From Leishmania martiniquensis (Eukaryota > Euglenozoa > Kinetoplastea > Trypanosomatida > Trypanosomatidae): a DNA stretch of 64,000 nt. Both the position numbers and the translations under genes were made by a program. The notes under the pieces are model-generated. The model was not told the DNA's origin. It saw only the letters and a program-made list of their open reading frames with translations, and ran no database searches. The stretch lies in contig NC_090150.1 in the NCBI RefSeq assembly GCF_017916325.1, positions 64,501-128,500 of the forward strand, read 5' to 3'. This document shows, piece after piece, positions 9,597 through 20,546 of this stretch; positions within the stretch are counted from its first letter, which is position 1; the number at the start of each line of letters is the position of its first letter.

Positions 9597-12500
9597 TGTC
9601 GATTTGCCCCGAGGCCGTCAGAAAGAGAGACGCAGCAGCAGCAGTAAGTTGTGAAGGGAGGTAGGGAAGTGCACAGGCCAGCATGGCCCCAACTCGCCAG
9701 CACTCTATAAGGAGAAGCCAAAAAAAAGTGGAGAATACCGTTCAATGCCAAGACAAGCACACAAACACACCTGCAGCACCATCCGATCCTGTTCCGCTCT
9801 CTTGGCCTCACGTCGTGACACGGCCGACTCCCACAGAATCACGAACCTACGCAAAGAGAGAGAGCCTATCGATATTGCCTCCTCTGACAGCGCACTGTTG
9901 GTGACGTCGTCAGTTTCTGCCGCCCTTTCAGATATCGTGCGCCTATGTGTCTCCCTTTTATGGGAGGGAGGGGGAAGGGAGCAATGCGAGTTTTCTCACA
10001 GTAACACGACCTTCGATGGCACACACACACAGCCGCAGCTGAATCAGCGCGCACACGCGCGCCACAAACCGAGGAGGGGAGAGGGAGTGGGGGTGGAGAG
10101 GAGAGAGAGCGACGCAAGCAACAGTACGTTCGAGAGCGGGCGGTCCACGACGGAGGGGAAAATGAGAAAAAGGGGGTGAGGGAAAGAAAAAAGATGAGCC
10201 TCTCACGCGCACAGGAGCTGCGGGTTTCAAGGCGTAGCAGAGCGGGGGTGGGGAGAGGAAGGAAGGGAAAGCGGCGAGGACAGAGCTGCACAGACAGGAG
10301 GTAAACCGAGGAAAGAGCAAATGGGAGAGAGAACGGGGGGCCGCGATGGCCACCCGCACACAGACAGACACGCGCAGCGCAAACTGAGGCAGGCAGGCAG
10401 ACGCGCAGTAAAGTCAACACTTGAAGAAAAGCGCTCAGACGGGGAGAGAGCGAGAAAGAGAGGGGCTGCGGAAGTTCACACAGGCCCACAAGGGTGCACG
10501 AAGCACAGGCGCACCACCAAAGTTCTGAGAGCCAAACAGAACAAAATGCGGAGGGATAAACACCAGCGGGGATGAAGAGACAGAAGAGCGCCGAGGGGAG
10601 AAAAGCACACAGAGGTACAGAGACGCGCACAAAGATATGTGAAAGAGCGAATAGCAGAGACACAGACAGGCAGGCGTAGCGTGAAAGGGAGAGGGAGAGA
10701 GGGGGGGGGGCGAAAAATCAAGATGACAACGAGAGCGATGATGAATGTGGAGGGCGGGGAGAGAGAGGGGAGAAGACCAGAGGGAGAATGCCCTGGCACA
10801 CAGCACCGCAAAACAAAATCGGATGACGACAATACGAGGAGCTGTGGGCACGCACGCAACACGAGAAAGGAGCGCCAAAAGAGGCGACAAAAAAGCGCGG
10901 CAGCCGAAAATGCTGTCGTCGCCGTCGTCGCTGCCGCTGTCTGTCCACAGAGAATGAAGGAGCAACGGGGGACTTTGTGCAAAGAAGCCGTCTCCCTCCA
11001 CCCTGATGGGTACCGTCTATCCTCGATAAGCGTGGGTGTGCGGTGGGCGCGCCACTGGGCAAGACCCCGCGTGCCGAGAGGAGAGAGTTCTGCCTTATCG
11101 TGTCACTGTAGAAAAAGAGAAGGGTTACGGAATGAAAAGGGGAATAGGCTAGCGGTGGCCGGTAGTCTGGCCCGGTACTCTTCTACGCCACTTGGCAATC
11201 CGCGGAGCCCACGCGCTGCAGCAGCCGAGAGAGAGAATAACACACAACGCACAAATCGACCCGCCGACGACCCCTTTCAAAGGGTGCCGGTGGACAGATT
11301 AGATAGGACGAGGCAGGGAGTGAATAGAGGAGAGAGGCACAAAGGGGGCTACCTCCGCTCCGGGAGAGCAGCGAGCGATCTGCTACAGTCGTCCAGACGC
11401 GTGAATATGCGTGAATGCAGGATACAGGGGCAGGGCGTGGGTGATTCACTGTGTGAGCGCTTTGTGCGTATATATAATCCTTATTAACGCACCCTCCCCC
11501 AGACTCCGTCAACCAGTGAAATTAGTCGGCAGAGGAAAAGAAGAGGCAGCAGCGTGTCTCTTTTTTTTTCGTTATCTATTGCTGTGTCGGTGTTTCTGTC
11601 TCTGAAGAAATCGACGGTGTGAAGCAGAAAAGCTTTGCCCCCCCCTCCTGCCGTGTATCGCTTTGCCTCCTGTTGTTAGATCGGTATGGGTGTTGGAAGG
11701 GGGGGAGGGGGGAGGGGTAAGGTTGGCGGCGGATGTGGCGGTGGTGCTACTGCGCTTACTCTTATCAATGAGCTAACGGCCGCGAGATGACCGGCGTGAA
11801 GGCACGCGTTCACATTGAAGGTGTGCGCACGTACACCAGTGAGGGAAAGCGAAGGCAATACAAGGCCGACGCGCAACCCATACGAGGCGAAGCAGAGATC
11901 CGCGAACAAGGTGAAGTTCAGAGAAGAGAGCGCATAGCCGCCAGTGAGGAAGCGGCGGAGATGACACACGCGCAACAGCACAAAAAGGGGGGAGCGGATG
12001 GAAAGATGGCGCAACAGTCCACTCACCCCTGCAGACCGGAACGGCCTCGCTGCGGTCCCAATGCTGCGCTGAGCACTCAGCTCACGTGCACATGTCGTGG
12101 CGCAGGTGCTCCACACGTCGTACACACCGCTGCGCCCGCTGTAGATGGTCGACTACCCCGACAATGCACAAGCCCACCCACCCGCCCACTCCCCCCCGTC
12201 TTCGAGGCAAAGGGCAGCCGGGGCATAGCCGTGACCGCTGCATCTTCTTTTTGGCTACAGTCTTCAGAAGTGAAAGGGAGCCGAGCGGCGTGTTCAACGG
12301 AAGAACCGAAGCGCCTGCGCGTCTAGTCTACATGTAAGAAGTGAAGATCACAACACGGGAAGGGCAGAGGAGAAAGCGAGGCGGCTGCTGTGGTGCAGAC
12401 GGACGGGAAGAAGACGGGGAGTGTTGAAAGAGAGAGAGACGGGGGCGCCATCGCTGGAAATGATGGAAATGACCACGCCAACGACATTCTGTCCCCATCG

Positions 12501-12932
12501 CCCCTCACCCCACCTCTCTGTCAACTCCCCCTCCTCCTCCTGCCTACGCGGTCATCCGTGGAGCAGAAGAGAGTGAAGCGTCGATGGGTCAGAGATGGTA
12601 AAGAGCTCCCGTCAGAGCACGCCAGCAGATGATGCGGAAGGACACAACCTGCACGCACAAAAGTAGGCGTGCATACATAAGAAAGGTACTCTTGCCCACA
12701 TGAGCCTAGGCAGTAGGAAAGGAAGACCGGTGAAGCGAGCCCTCATGTCTACCAGCGTCACCGCGAAGACACAAAGAAGCAGCAGCGGCCGGCAAAGTAG
12801 CGCCGCTGCAGGCAGTGGACCTCGAAGTACACAGGGAAAAGAAAAGGTCGAAGTGACCGCCTCAGACCTCCCCTCTACGGCCCCCGTCCGCCCAAGTGCC
12901 ACAATTCCAGAAAGCTGTACGCTGCACTACTG
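9597..12932. other. Intergenic region between the DYRK gene and the coiled-coil protein gene
   Basis: This 3.3-kb spacer should hold the DYRK 5' region and the 3' UTR of the coiled-coil gene. About 10.05-10.80 kb is a strikingly purine-rich stretch on the plus strand (runs of GA, GGGA and a G10 run near 10701), so the leftward RNA is polypyrimidine there. Frames on either strand (for example 9866-10663 minus) translate to repetitive Leu/Ser/Pro/Phe and are not credible proteins. No known repeat or RNA gene was recognised. Confidence 0.55.
10050..10800. repeat. Polypurine/polypyrimidine-rich domain
   Basis: Most of this stretch is A/G on the plus strand, with many GAGAG and GGGGAG runs and few pyrimidine clusters. 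On the transcribed-sense strand it is a long polypyrimidine region. It may supply splice-acceptor signals for the downstream DYRK gene, or adopt triplex/G-rich structures. Confidence 0.6.
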
Positions 12933-14687
12933 CTACTGCTTCCGCCCGCGTCGCTCGCCGAGTGCAGCAGCTGCTGCCTCACCAGAGCCGCGCCAAGATG
13001 TCCTTCGAGGCGACGAGCGGGGCGGTAGAGGTTGCCCACCCTCACGACTGTCACTGAGGGCCTTCTGCAGACGACCCTGGCGTGGCCGCACAAGCGCCTT
13101 TAGGGCCTGCAGTCGAGAAGGTCGCTGCATCGGTGAGGACGCCTTCTGCGCGCCCGGAGACGGCGCAGCGTCTGTGCAGAGACGCAGAATGTACCTCAGC
13201 ACGGCCACCAACTTATCCGGCAACGCGACCATTGCAGCAGCAGCAGCAGTGTTGTCATCTCTGCGGTTGCCAAAGGCGCCGTTGCTCAAGCTCCCCAACG
13301 CCGTCTCGACACAAGAAGCAATCGCCCGCAGGCAGCTCCCCCGCTGTGTCTTTTCGTGCTCCAAGCGATCGCATCGGCTCTGCAGGCGCGATTGGGCTGC
13401 TGAGGCCTCTCGAAGCGCACTTTCCACTTCGGCGAGCCGATCGCTGTCCTTCTTCAGCTCCGAGAAGCGGAGCAGCAGTCGAAGACGCTGCAACTCCTCC
13501 ATCTCCTTGCTCGCATTGCCGTATACTAGGCGCTCTGCAGCAGCTCCGTCACAACGAGCCCTGCTTACGTCAGACACGGAGGCGATCCTGCTTGCATCCA
13601 CTGCCCCACTCTTCGGAGAAGTCACGACATCGGCGGACTCACAAGAGGCGCCAGGGGCAGACCCTTGGTGCTGAAGAGCGAGCGTGGCGGCACGGAGTGA
13701 CGATATCAGCGCCTCGGCTTCTTTGAGTCGCCGCTGTAGTTCGGCCAGCTCGCCACGCAGTTGGTTCACCAGTCGCCCCGCAGCGTCACCGCTTCCACTG
13801 GTGCCTTTGTCGCTCAGAGTAGTGAACTCTGTGGCAGCCCACTCCGTTTGCGTGTCTGAGCACCGGCGATGAGTCGAGAGCGGCGGCTCCCGTAAGTCGG
13901 GGCGCGCAGCGACTGCACGTGCCGATCGCGTTGTGAACATCGACGTGATGTCGAGAAGAATCACCGGAAGTAGAGAGCACGTGGCTGGTGCAGTGGAAGG
14001 CGACGAGGGAGTGAGGGAGCAGCACTTCGGCTCCGGCGAGTCGTCTCGCCACTCTGTGAAACCGTCGCGTGAGACGGGTGATGGCAGCATCGGTGTTGCG
14101 GCGACGCAGTCCGCCCACCGCACAGTGGCCGCCACAGCTGAGCTCACCTCTGCCACCAACGCAAGCAGCGGCGACGCGCCGCCAACGACTGGCGAGGCCA
14201 CATCCGTCACAAGGTCACGACCAGCGCGAGCAGAGGCACACGACTGGCACCGCAGAGACCCCAGCGCTTCATAGGAGTGCTGCGCGCCTTTTGCGATGCG
14301 TGCTAGCAACGCCTGCAATGTGGCGATGCGCTGTTGCTGCTGCTTTATGATGTGCAGAAGATGCGGGTGGGTATGGGATGATCCCCGAGTAGTGGCGGCG
14401 GTGGTATTCGTAGCGGTCGACAAGAGTGCAGGGCTTCCGCGCGAGGTCGTCAATGACTCTACGTTGCCTCCTAGTCCGGGGAGTGGCACCTGGGCAACTG
14501 CAGGTGGTGAGCCGGAGGCGTTCAATGTTAGTGTGTCTACCACTACACCTTGGAACTGGGCCCCGTGATTGAGCTCGTCTGAGTGCGTCACAATCGTGGG
14601 GTCGGCAGGTGCGTCGAAAGCCCCAGTGAAGCTGACCTCAATGTGTCCGCCGACAGCAGCGGCATCTCGGTGCGCCGCGGTTGACAT
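12933..14687 (-). CDS. Coiled-coil protein of unknown function
   Basis: 584 residues from the ATG at 14687 (MSTAAHRDAA). The same frame is open for 104 more codons upstream but translates to Phe/Ser/Pro-rich UTR-like sequence, so I use the internal ATG. No catalytic motif is visible. Short heptad-like segments occur around 'HIIKQQQQRIATLQALLARI' (residues about 107-126), in the middle ('LVNQLRGELAELQRRLKEAE') and again around 'LQRLRLLLRFSELKKDSDRL'. They are separated by Ser/Ala/Thr-rich linkers. The C-terminus is Arg/Pro/Ser-rich and basic. A scaffold or cytoskeletal role is possible but not supported by a recognised domain. Confidence 0.75.
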   Translation of the reverse strand: MSTAAHRDAAAVGGHIEVSFTGAFDAPADPTIVTHSDELNHGAQFQGVVVDTLTLNASGSPPAVAQVPLPGLGGNVESLTTSRGSPALLSTATNTTAATTRGSSHTHPHLLHIIKQQQQRIATLQALLARIAKGAQHSYEALGSLRCQSCASARAGRDLVTDVASPVVGGASPLLALVAEVSSAVAATVRWADCVAATPMLPSPVSRDGFTEWRDDSPEPKCCSLTPSSPSTAPATCSLLPVILLDITSMFTTRSARAVAARPDLREPPLSTHRRCSDTQTEWAATEFTTLSDKGTSGSGDAAGRLVNQLRGELAELQRRLKEAEALISSLRAATLALQHQGSAPGASCESADVVTSPKSGAVDASRIASVSDVSRARCDGAAAERLVYGNASKEMEELQRLRLLLRFSELKKDSDRLAEVESALREASAAQSRLQSRCDRLEHEKTQRGSCLRAIASCVETALGSLSNGAFGNRRDDNTAAAAAMVALPDKLVAVLRYILRLCTDAAPSPGAQKASSPMQRPSRLQALKALVRPRQGRLQKALSDSREGGQPLPPRSSPRRTSWRGSGEAAAAALGERRGRKQ

Positions 14688-15755
14688 CGCGATCAGACAG
14701 AGAAAGTGAGTACGGTGGCTACTTCGACGAGGAAAAGGGGCGGCAGACTTGCAGAGAGACGAGCGTACCAAAAAAAGGGAAGGGGAAAGGAAAGCGAAGG
14801 AAGGAGCCAGTGGACTGATGAATGGATGCAAGCGGAGGGGTGTTTCGGGTGTATACATCGCTGTGCGTGGGTTGGAGCAGCAGAAGCTGAAAGAGAGCGG
14901 CGTCTCAAAGAAGAAAAATGGGGCAGGATATGGGAGCTGATGCCTTAACCTGCGCGGTGCGGTTAGGAGATGCTGCCTGCACCCGGTGTCGCCCTCCACT
15001 GCGCATCCTGTTCCTCTCTTCTCTCACGTCAGCCCTCGACCTTCCGCGTCAACCATGTGGCGGCGGAATTGTCAGCGGCAGCTACTGCCAACGTAGGAGA
15101 GGTACAGCATTGTAAGCACGCGGCCAGTGGAGCACGCAGCTGTGGAAGGAGCGGGATGGCAAAGCCCTTAGCAAAGGCACCCGGGGGCGAAGGGGGGCGA
15201 AGAAGAGCTCCCCAGCCTCCCCCCTCGCCCCCGCGATGCAGGTCGTGCGCCGGCCTCACTTTCTCAGGAAGTCTTCATCACCTCGCTGCCCTATCGCTCG
15301 CCTGCATGCAGTTCGATAGCGGTGTGCAGTTGCGGATCAGATAGCGTCCACACCAGCTACGCGTATCCGACAGTGGCCTGCGAGCCATGCGAGGCGAGTA
15401 TAGAAGAGGAGGTAGGGGGGGCATGGCGACCCGAGAGAGGCACGTGGAAGTGTCGGGTGCGGTGGTGATGTATCTGTGGCGAGCCGGTTGACTGCACCTG
15501 AAGAGGCGAAGAACGGCCGAAAACAGTGAAGGTCGCGGGAAAGGGAAGGAAAAGAGGGGAAGCAGGGCGCTCCTCCTGAGGGGAGGGGAGAGAGGGAGTC
15601 CGCACCCTTTGTAGTCCGTCCATGAAAACGCCCCCCCTCCCTCCCTCCCCCACCACCGGGGCACACCTCACCCTATGCACCACCACCGGCAATGCCACCA
15701 AAGACTCTCTCACATCAGCAGCAGCAATCAAGCACACAAGCACACACTTTACCTC
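14688..15755. other. Intergenic region between the coiled-coil gene and the MAPR gene
   Basis: 1.07 kb expected to hold the 3' UTR of the MAPR gene and the 5' UTR of the coiled-coil gene (leftward). It is purine-rich on the plus strand at 14700-14930 and G-rich near 15180-15210. A stretch near 15230-15260 faintly resembles the SIDER-like core but is too short to call. No gene seen. Confidence 0.5.
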
Positions 15756-16247
15756 TCACGGTGCGAGAGAGGCCGCCCGCTTCACGAAGTCCTTGTTGGG
15801 ATCCGTCACCCAGCCTACTGCAGGGTACTTGCTGCGGAGGCGCTCCTCCCATTCGTGCAGCGTTTGAAGATGCTCCGGGGAAAGAGTAGTCCAGTCCGCG
15901 TTGATCTCGTCACGGCCGACGATCACCTTGCCAAGCTGACGGGAGCTGTCGCAGCCGGCAAAGGCGTTGTACGGGCCGGAGGGCCCGTACCACTCGAGGG
16001 AGACGTTGTAGATGATCCCCTTGACGGCCACGAACGCCTGCGGCCTCTTCTTCCCATCAAACTGCGCCAGCTCCTCCACCGTGTAGGCACGTGGCACGAA
16101 AGCGTTAGACTGAGGCTTCTCGGCCAGCCACTGGCGACTCTTGAACTGTAGGCGCACGAGCATTGTCACAAGAATGCCCAGCACGACACCGAGGGCAATG
16201 GTGGTTGGCATCGCCTCGGACGCGCCAGACACGATCGCATCTGACAT
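15756..16247 (-). CDS. MAPR-family (PGRMC/Dap1-like) cytochrome b5-like heme protein
   Basis: 163 residues, ATG at 16247. A single membrane helix lies at about 13-32, followed by a cytochrome b5-like MAPR domain at 53-147. The diagnostic stretch YGPSGPYNAFAGCDSSRQL (87-105) matches the family pattern YGPxGPYxxFAGxDASR. Y93 occupies the position of the axial haem Tyr of PGRMC1 (Y113), and Y87 that of Y107. YTVEELAQFDG (55-65) is the usual domain entry. MAPR proteins sit in the ER or outer mitochondrial membrane and support P450s or sterol and haem handling, so a link to sterol synthesis is an inference from family. Length and topology are typical. The stop is directly followed by GC-rich 3' UTR. 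Confidence 0.88.
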   Translation of the reverse strand: MSDAIVSGASEAMPTTIALGVVLGILVTMLVRLQFKSRQWLAEKPQSNAFVPRAYTVEELAQFDGKKRPQAFVAVKGIIYNVSLEWYGPSGPYNAFAGCDSSRQLGKVIVGRDEINADWTTLSPEHLQTLHEWEERLRSKYPAVGWVTDPNKDFVKRAASLAP

Positions 16248-17791
16248 GATATGAATGATCTGGTCGTGGTCTGCTGCCCCGCTGTACTTTCCTCAACTCG
16301 TGCGAGCTTTGTGTTCTGTCACCACATGCGGCGGTCGTTATACCGCACAGTACCTCAACAGTTCGTGCGAGTCTGCGGAAAGGTCAGGGACGCTTCGGAT
16401 CGCGATGGCGGCAAAAGGGTCCACGAGAGGTGAGGGTGGGAGACCTGAGAGCCGCGCGTGTTGCTCCACTCGCCTGAACGTCCCTGTGCGTGTGCGTGTG
16501 AATCGCGCAGTTCCAGGGGAGACCAAAGAAGCGAGAGAGGAACGCCGTCGACAAGGCACACCAATGATAAGCCACGCCGAGAGAGACTATGGGTGCGTGT
16601 GTGTGTCCGGTTAGCGGGCAGGCAGCACAACTGGTTTGAGATGGAAGAAAACGAAAGAGAGAGAAGCACCAGAGGTGGTGAGGGTACCGACGCCAACGGA
16701 AAGTGCTGGCCAACCCTGCGGATGGCCCAAGAAGCTCCCAACAGAAGTGCGCCTCCGTGTGTGCAGGCTGCTGGAAATAGGAGCGCGGGCCTACCGCGGA
16801 GGAGAACGAGTGCAGACAACGCCGGCCCGTCCCACAACATAGAAGCCTGCGTGAAATGATGCAGTGCAGTGCGCAAGCCTGCTGCGTTTCCTGAGGAAAA
16901 CTGACACCTTCCTGCGTCTGGCGTCAGAGTTGTCCACTATCGCCCCTCTCCTCTCGGTGTGCGAGGAGGCTCATCAGTTCCCCACCCCCTCTATCCCTGC
17001 CGAAGGCCGAGCCGCATATCGCTGGACCAGGCTCAAGCGCCTGCGACGCAGCGAAGTCAGTGCGATGTATTGGCGCTGATGCCGCCGGCCAGGTCCTGCA
17101 TGGCGCTGCGTCGCAGCAACATGCAGCAGCTAAGGCGCTTGCGCGATCCGCGTGAGGGGTGGCGTGCCGGCGTGGCCCGAACGCACTGCACTCGGCCCTC
17201 ACTCTGCCCAATGGCGTGCGGGGAGCCTGCGGCACCCGAGCGGGACGCACCAGGTGGCGGGCACGGCGCTCCGATAACCGGGTCTGCGCATTGCAGCGCC
17301 GCGCGTCTGCCGGCTGCGTCGCACGAGGCGACGGGCCTGTGTGGCCGGCCCGGGGAACGCGGGTATTGGGGGGTGGGGGTCAAGCTCGTATGCTGTACGG
17401 CACAGAACGGAGACGCTAGGCCAACAACAAAAAAATAACTTGTGCCTCGCCTTCGTAGAAGCCCATGAAGGCGTAAAGAGAGGGGGTGCGCCGGAGAACG
17501 ATTTCGCGCCCGCATAGCCGAGGGAGGCACTCAAAGGAGGGGAGAAGCACAGCACATATGCGCAGGCGCACATGAGCACACGTACGACCGCACCATGGCG
17601 TGAGGCTCCACAGTTCAGCATCGTCAGGAACAACAGCAGGCACTCAGAGGGGGGGGTCAGCACAATGGAATGAAACATTGAGAAGGACCAACAGAGAAAG
17701 AGGGGTAAAAAAGCGCACACTTCCCGACAACGAGCCCGATTCAGGATAACGCACAAGGCAGGATGCAATTCCCTCGTATGTCGAGTCTCTC
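16248..17791. other. Intergenic region between the MAPR gene and the membrane-protein gene
   Basis: 1.5 kb that contains the complete-looking SIDER-like copy 2 (16891-17435), inserted antisense to transcription 357 bp beyond the stop of the upstream membrane-protein gene. The remainder is low-complexity UTR-type sequence with no supported gene. Confidence 0.6.
16891..17435 (+). mobile_element. SIDER-like retroposon, copy 2 (full length, inverted)
   Basis: 545 bp from the head (ctgaggaaaactgaca, 16891-16906) through the 505-bp core (16907-17411) to a tail ending in CCAACAACAAAAAAA. The A-rich 3' end implies insertion by reverse transcription with element sense on the plus strand, opposite to local transcription. 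Against copies 1 and 3 I see one substitution (near 17296, G versus A depending on strand). No target-site duplication is obvious. Frames crossing it appear only because the element is GC-rich and should not be annotated as proteins. Confidence 0.75.
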
Positions 17792-18688
17792 TCAGCCCAC
17801 AATGCCATCCGTGCCGAGCTCCCGCTCGAGGTGTTCGAGGGAGTACATCGGGAAGAAGCTTAGCAAGAAGGCCTCCACACACTTTGCAACAACGTAGCCG
17901 ATCTTCCGCAGCTTCGACACAGGTCCTGCATGTCCTTCTGGTTTAAAGAGACGGCCTAGCAGGGACGGTGCCCCGGTCGTTCCCGTCTCGTGACCGATAT
18001 GAAAGTTCTGCAGAAGCGCCTGGGTGCCCTTTACGACAACATACAAGAGAATAAGGCAAACCAGATGGGCGCTGTCCAGCTTGACGTGGACGTACAGAAC
18101 GAAGAACACAAGGAGGAGCTGGAGGTAGTGCGCGCGGTTGCGCATGATGCGATCAGCCAGCCAGCTCACGAATAGGCCTATAGAGCGGGCAACGCGAGCG
18201 AGGAGAGCTGGAGGTGCCTGCGCAGCTAGTGGAGGTGTAGACGCTGCTGCTGTCGCTGCTGTTTGAGCCGACCTCGTGTCGTTACTAGCTGAGACAATAC
18301 GCCGGCGACGGACGCCTACAGCATCGAGCTGCTCAGTGACCTCGTCGGCCAATTCATCGGGGCCGTCAGTGCCATGTGCCGGCATGCCTTTGCCATGGCT
18401 GCTCAGGTAGTTGGACCTCCGAGATGCCACGTAGTGTCGGCGGAATTCCTCGAACGACATGGCGTGTCGCTCAGACGGCGGTGAATCCCCTTTGGCGGAC
18501 GCTATGTCGGCACCCAGCGTGCTCTCACCGGCCACCCCTGCTGGTGTTGCCACTGGAGATAGAGCGGCTTGCTCGGGCAGTGACGGCAGTGCCGTCGGTC
18601 GTCCATCATTTGGTGAAGACGCGGACATAGTCAGCCTACTGACCACGGAAAACAGAAGACGACGCAGTGTGACACAACCCTCTCTCAT
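17792..18688 (-). CDS. Two-helix membrane protein of unknown function
   Basis: 298 residues from the ATG at 18688 (MREGCVTLRRLLF). A second ATG at 18628 (MSASSPNDG) would give 278 residues and may be the true start. The first 120 residues are Ser/Ala/Pro-rich, followed by a short conserved-looking FEEFRRHYVASRR segment. Two closely spaced hydrophobic helices lie in the last third, around YLQLLLVFFVLYVHV and HLVCLILLYVVVKG, with only a few residues between them (hairpin). An amphipathic C-terminus ends in a charged segment. No enzyme motif. The hairpin topology suggests an endomembrane protein; I do not recognise the family. Confidence 0.7.
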   Translation of the reverse strand: MREGCVTLRRLLFSVVSRLTMSASSPNDGRPTALPSLPEQAALSPVATPAGVAGESTLGADIASAKGDSPPSERHAMSFEEFRRHYVASRRSNYLSSHGKGMPAHGTDGPDELADEVTEQLDAVGVRRRRIVSASNDTRSAQTAATAAASTPPLAAQAPPALLARVARSIGLFVSWLADRIMRNRAHYLQLLLVFFVLYVHVKLDSAHLVCLILLYVVVKGTQALLQNFHIGHETGTTGAPSLLGRLFKPEGHAGPVSKLRKIGYVVAKCVEAFLLSFFPMYSLEHLERELGTDGIVG

Positions 18689-19555
18689 ACGCGGGTAGAG
18701 CCAAAAAGGAGTCGCCCTGAAAGGAAGCGCGGCCAATGGGCGGCTGGAGGAGAGTGAAGGAGGGATGACTGACTCATGAAGAAAACGCGAAAGAGAAGGC
18801 AGGAGTGGCCCTTGCTTGTTTGCGCACGGAGTGACGTCAATAGAACTTGCGATGGGCATATTGCGGGACTATGTGCGCGAGCTTCCACTCAGAAAGGAGG
18901 GGGCAAGGCAGGCAGGCGGCCACAAATTAGCCGTCCACCCACCCCTGCTCCCCCTTTCTGGAGGTTGTCTCGCTGGCGCACTGACATGTGTGTGTGTGTG
19001 TGCGACGCTGCTGGTGGGGCAGATTGGTGACCACCTCAGACTTTCGTCTCCCGCCCCCCGTTTCTCTCCGGCTCACTCCGCCACATGTAGAAACAGCACG
19101 AGGGTGGTGGAAATGGGAGCATCGAGCCCAACCCCTCTCATACGCGCACGGAGAGGCGTTACAGAGAGGCTACCGACATACGCACTTCTCCGGCTGATGA
19201 GCGCACGGCTCCATCTGTCGCCCGGTCAGCGTCCCCCCCACGTCTTCTTTTCAGGGGTCTTCTTCAAGACGTTTTTGCGTTCATTCGTTTTTTTCTTCTT
19301 TAGAGGGGAGAGAAGCGTGTCAAATAATGAAAAGGCAAAATAAAAAGAACGAAATCAAAGCGCCGCCGCCCGCACACTGACTATAGCTGCAGCAGAGAAC
19401 GTCTGTGCGTGCGCTTGTGTGTGTGTGTGTAAGAGAGAGATGCAGTGTGGCGGTGGCGGTGACGCAGTGACTGCGACCAGAAGTGTTTCGGTGTGAGAAA
19501 GTGTGGAAGAGTAGTCGCTCATTGCCTCTCCTCACTCACGCACAGAGGCACACGT
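18689..19555. other. Intergenic region between the membrane-protein gene and L13a
   Basis: 870 bp, expected to hold the L13a 3' UTR and the 5' UTR of the membrane-protein gene. It has (GT)n tracts near 18987-19002 and 19416-19430 and a T-rich stretch near 19260-19300. No gene seen. Confidence 0.55.
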
Positions 19556-20224
19556 TTACGCGTAGCCGAACTTCCTGAGCACCTCGACGTTGTGCTTAGG
19601 CATCTTGGTGAGCGCTTCCTTTCGGGCCGCCTTCCACGCGTCGCGGAGCTTCGCCTGCTTCGTGTGGTGGCGAGACGCCTTCTCCAGACGAGCCTGCTCG
19701 AGCTTGGCGACAACGTCGCTGTACTTCCAGCCAACATGCTTGCACATGTTACCGAGCACCGTGTACGGACGCTCCGGGCGGTAGCACACATGGCGCTGGG
19801 CGCGCGGGATCACCACGCGACCCCCAGTGCGCACCACGTTGGCCGGCACGCCCTCGTAGGCCACCAGCGAGTTCAGCGCCTTCATGCCGCGCTTCGTGTA
19901 GCGAGGCAGCATGCTGCGCACGGTGCGGATGAACACATCGGACGGGGAACGGTGGTGGAAGGGGCCCTTCGTCGGGTTCGTCAGCTTGCGCTTGCGTAGG
20001 TACTGCAGATACTTGATCTTGTTGCGGATCTCTGTACCGGCAATGTTGAGCTGCTCGCATCGCACCACGGTGATCTTCTTACCGAGCAGCAGTTGCTTGG
20101 CAACCACGGCTGCCGCGCGACCGAGAACGTGATCCTTCAGATCAATCACGATAATCTCGGGGCGGTGCTTCTTGGCGCCCTTGCGCTGCGCGCGAGACGC
20201 ATCCTTGCGGCTGGGAAAGGCCAT
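19556..20224 (-). CDS. RPL13A: 60S ribosomal protein L13a (uL13)
   Basis: 222 residues from the ATG at 20224 (MAFPSRKDAS). The open frame extends upstream through (CA)n-encoded His/Thr residues that belong to the 5' UTR. The uL13 fold is clear: PEIIVIDLKDHVLGRAAA near the start, VVRCEQLNIAGTEIRNKIKYL, then GPFHHRSPSDVFIRTVRSMLP and KRGMKALNSLVAYEGVP. The C-terminal extension (about 150-222) is Lys/Arg/Ala-rich and helical, as in eukaryotic L13a. It is a large-subunit protein expected to be highly expressed. In trypanosomatids such expression is set mainly by mRNA processing and stability. A (GT/CA)n tract sits immediately upstream of the ATG. Confidence 0.96.
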   Translation of the reverse strand: MAFPSRKDASRAQRKGAKKHRPEIIVIDLKDHVLGRAAAVVAKQLLLGKKITVVRCEQLNIAGTEIRNKIKYLQYLRKRKLTNPTKGPFHHRSPSDVFIRTVRSMLPRYTKRGMKALNSLVAYEGVPANVVRTGGRVVIPRAQRHVCYRPERPYTVLGNMCKHVGWKYSDVVAKLEQARLEKASRHHTKQAKLRDAWKAARKEALTKMPKHNVEVLRKFGYA

Positions 20225-20546
20225 TTCTCCCGGTGTGTGTATGTGTGTGTGTGTGCAGTCGTGAAACAGCGAAAACACCTCTGGTTTGGGAATGATGTCG
20301 ACGTGGTGGTCACACATGCGTGATAGGATCGGTGATGTGCATCAGGGGGGGAAGGGGCGGGTGTGTGTACGCATCGTCGAGGTGAAGAAAGAGGGTGCGG
20401 AAAGGAAGGCGAGGAAAATTGATATGACATCGATGTTAGCGTGCATGCACATCCCAAGAGCCAAAGAAAGCTGAAACGCACATTTGCCTCGACGACCGAG
20501 AACACTTTTCCGGCATCCCATGTGGAAGGTAAGAGAGAGAGAGAGC

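Noticed and set aside
9866..10663. 265-codon minus-strand ORF in the DYRK upstream spacer
   Set aside because: Right strand, but it is a translation of a polypyrimidine tract (Leu/Ser/Pro/Phe/Cys repeats) with no domain.
12700..13674. 324-codon plus-strand ORF opposite the coiled-coil gene
   Set aside because: Arg/Ser/Ala-rich mirror of GC-rich coding sequence, against the strand of all neighbouring genes.
15110..15350. Possible degenerate SIDER-like sequence 3' of the MAPR gene
   Set aside because: A single GATGCAGGTCGTGCGCCGGC-type match is too short without the ordered matches seen at 46.7 kb.
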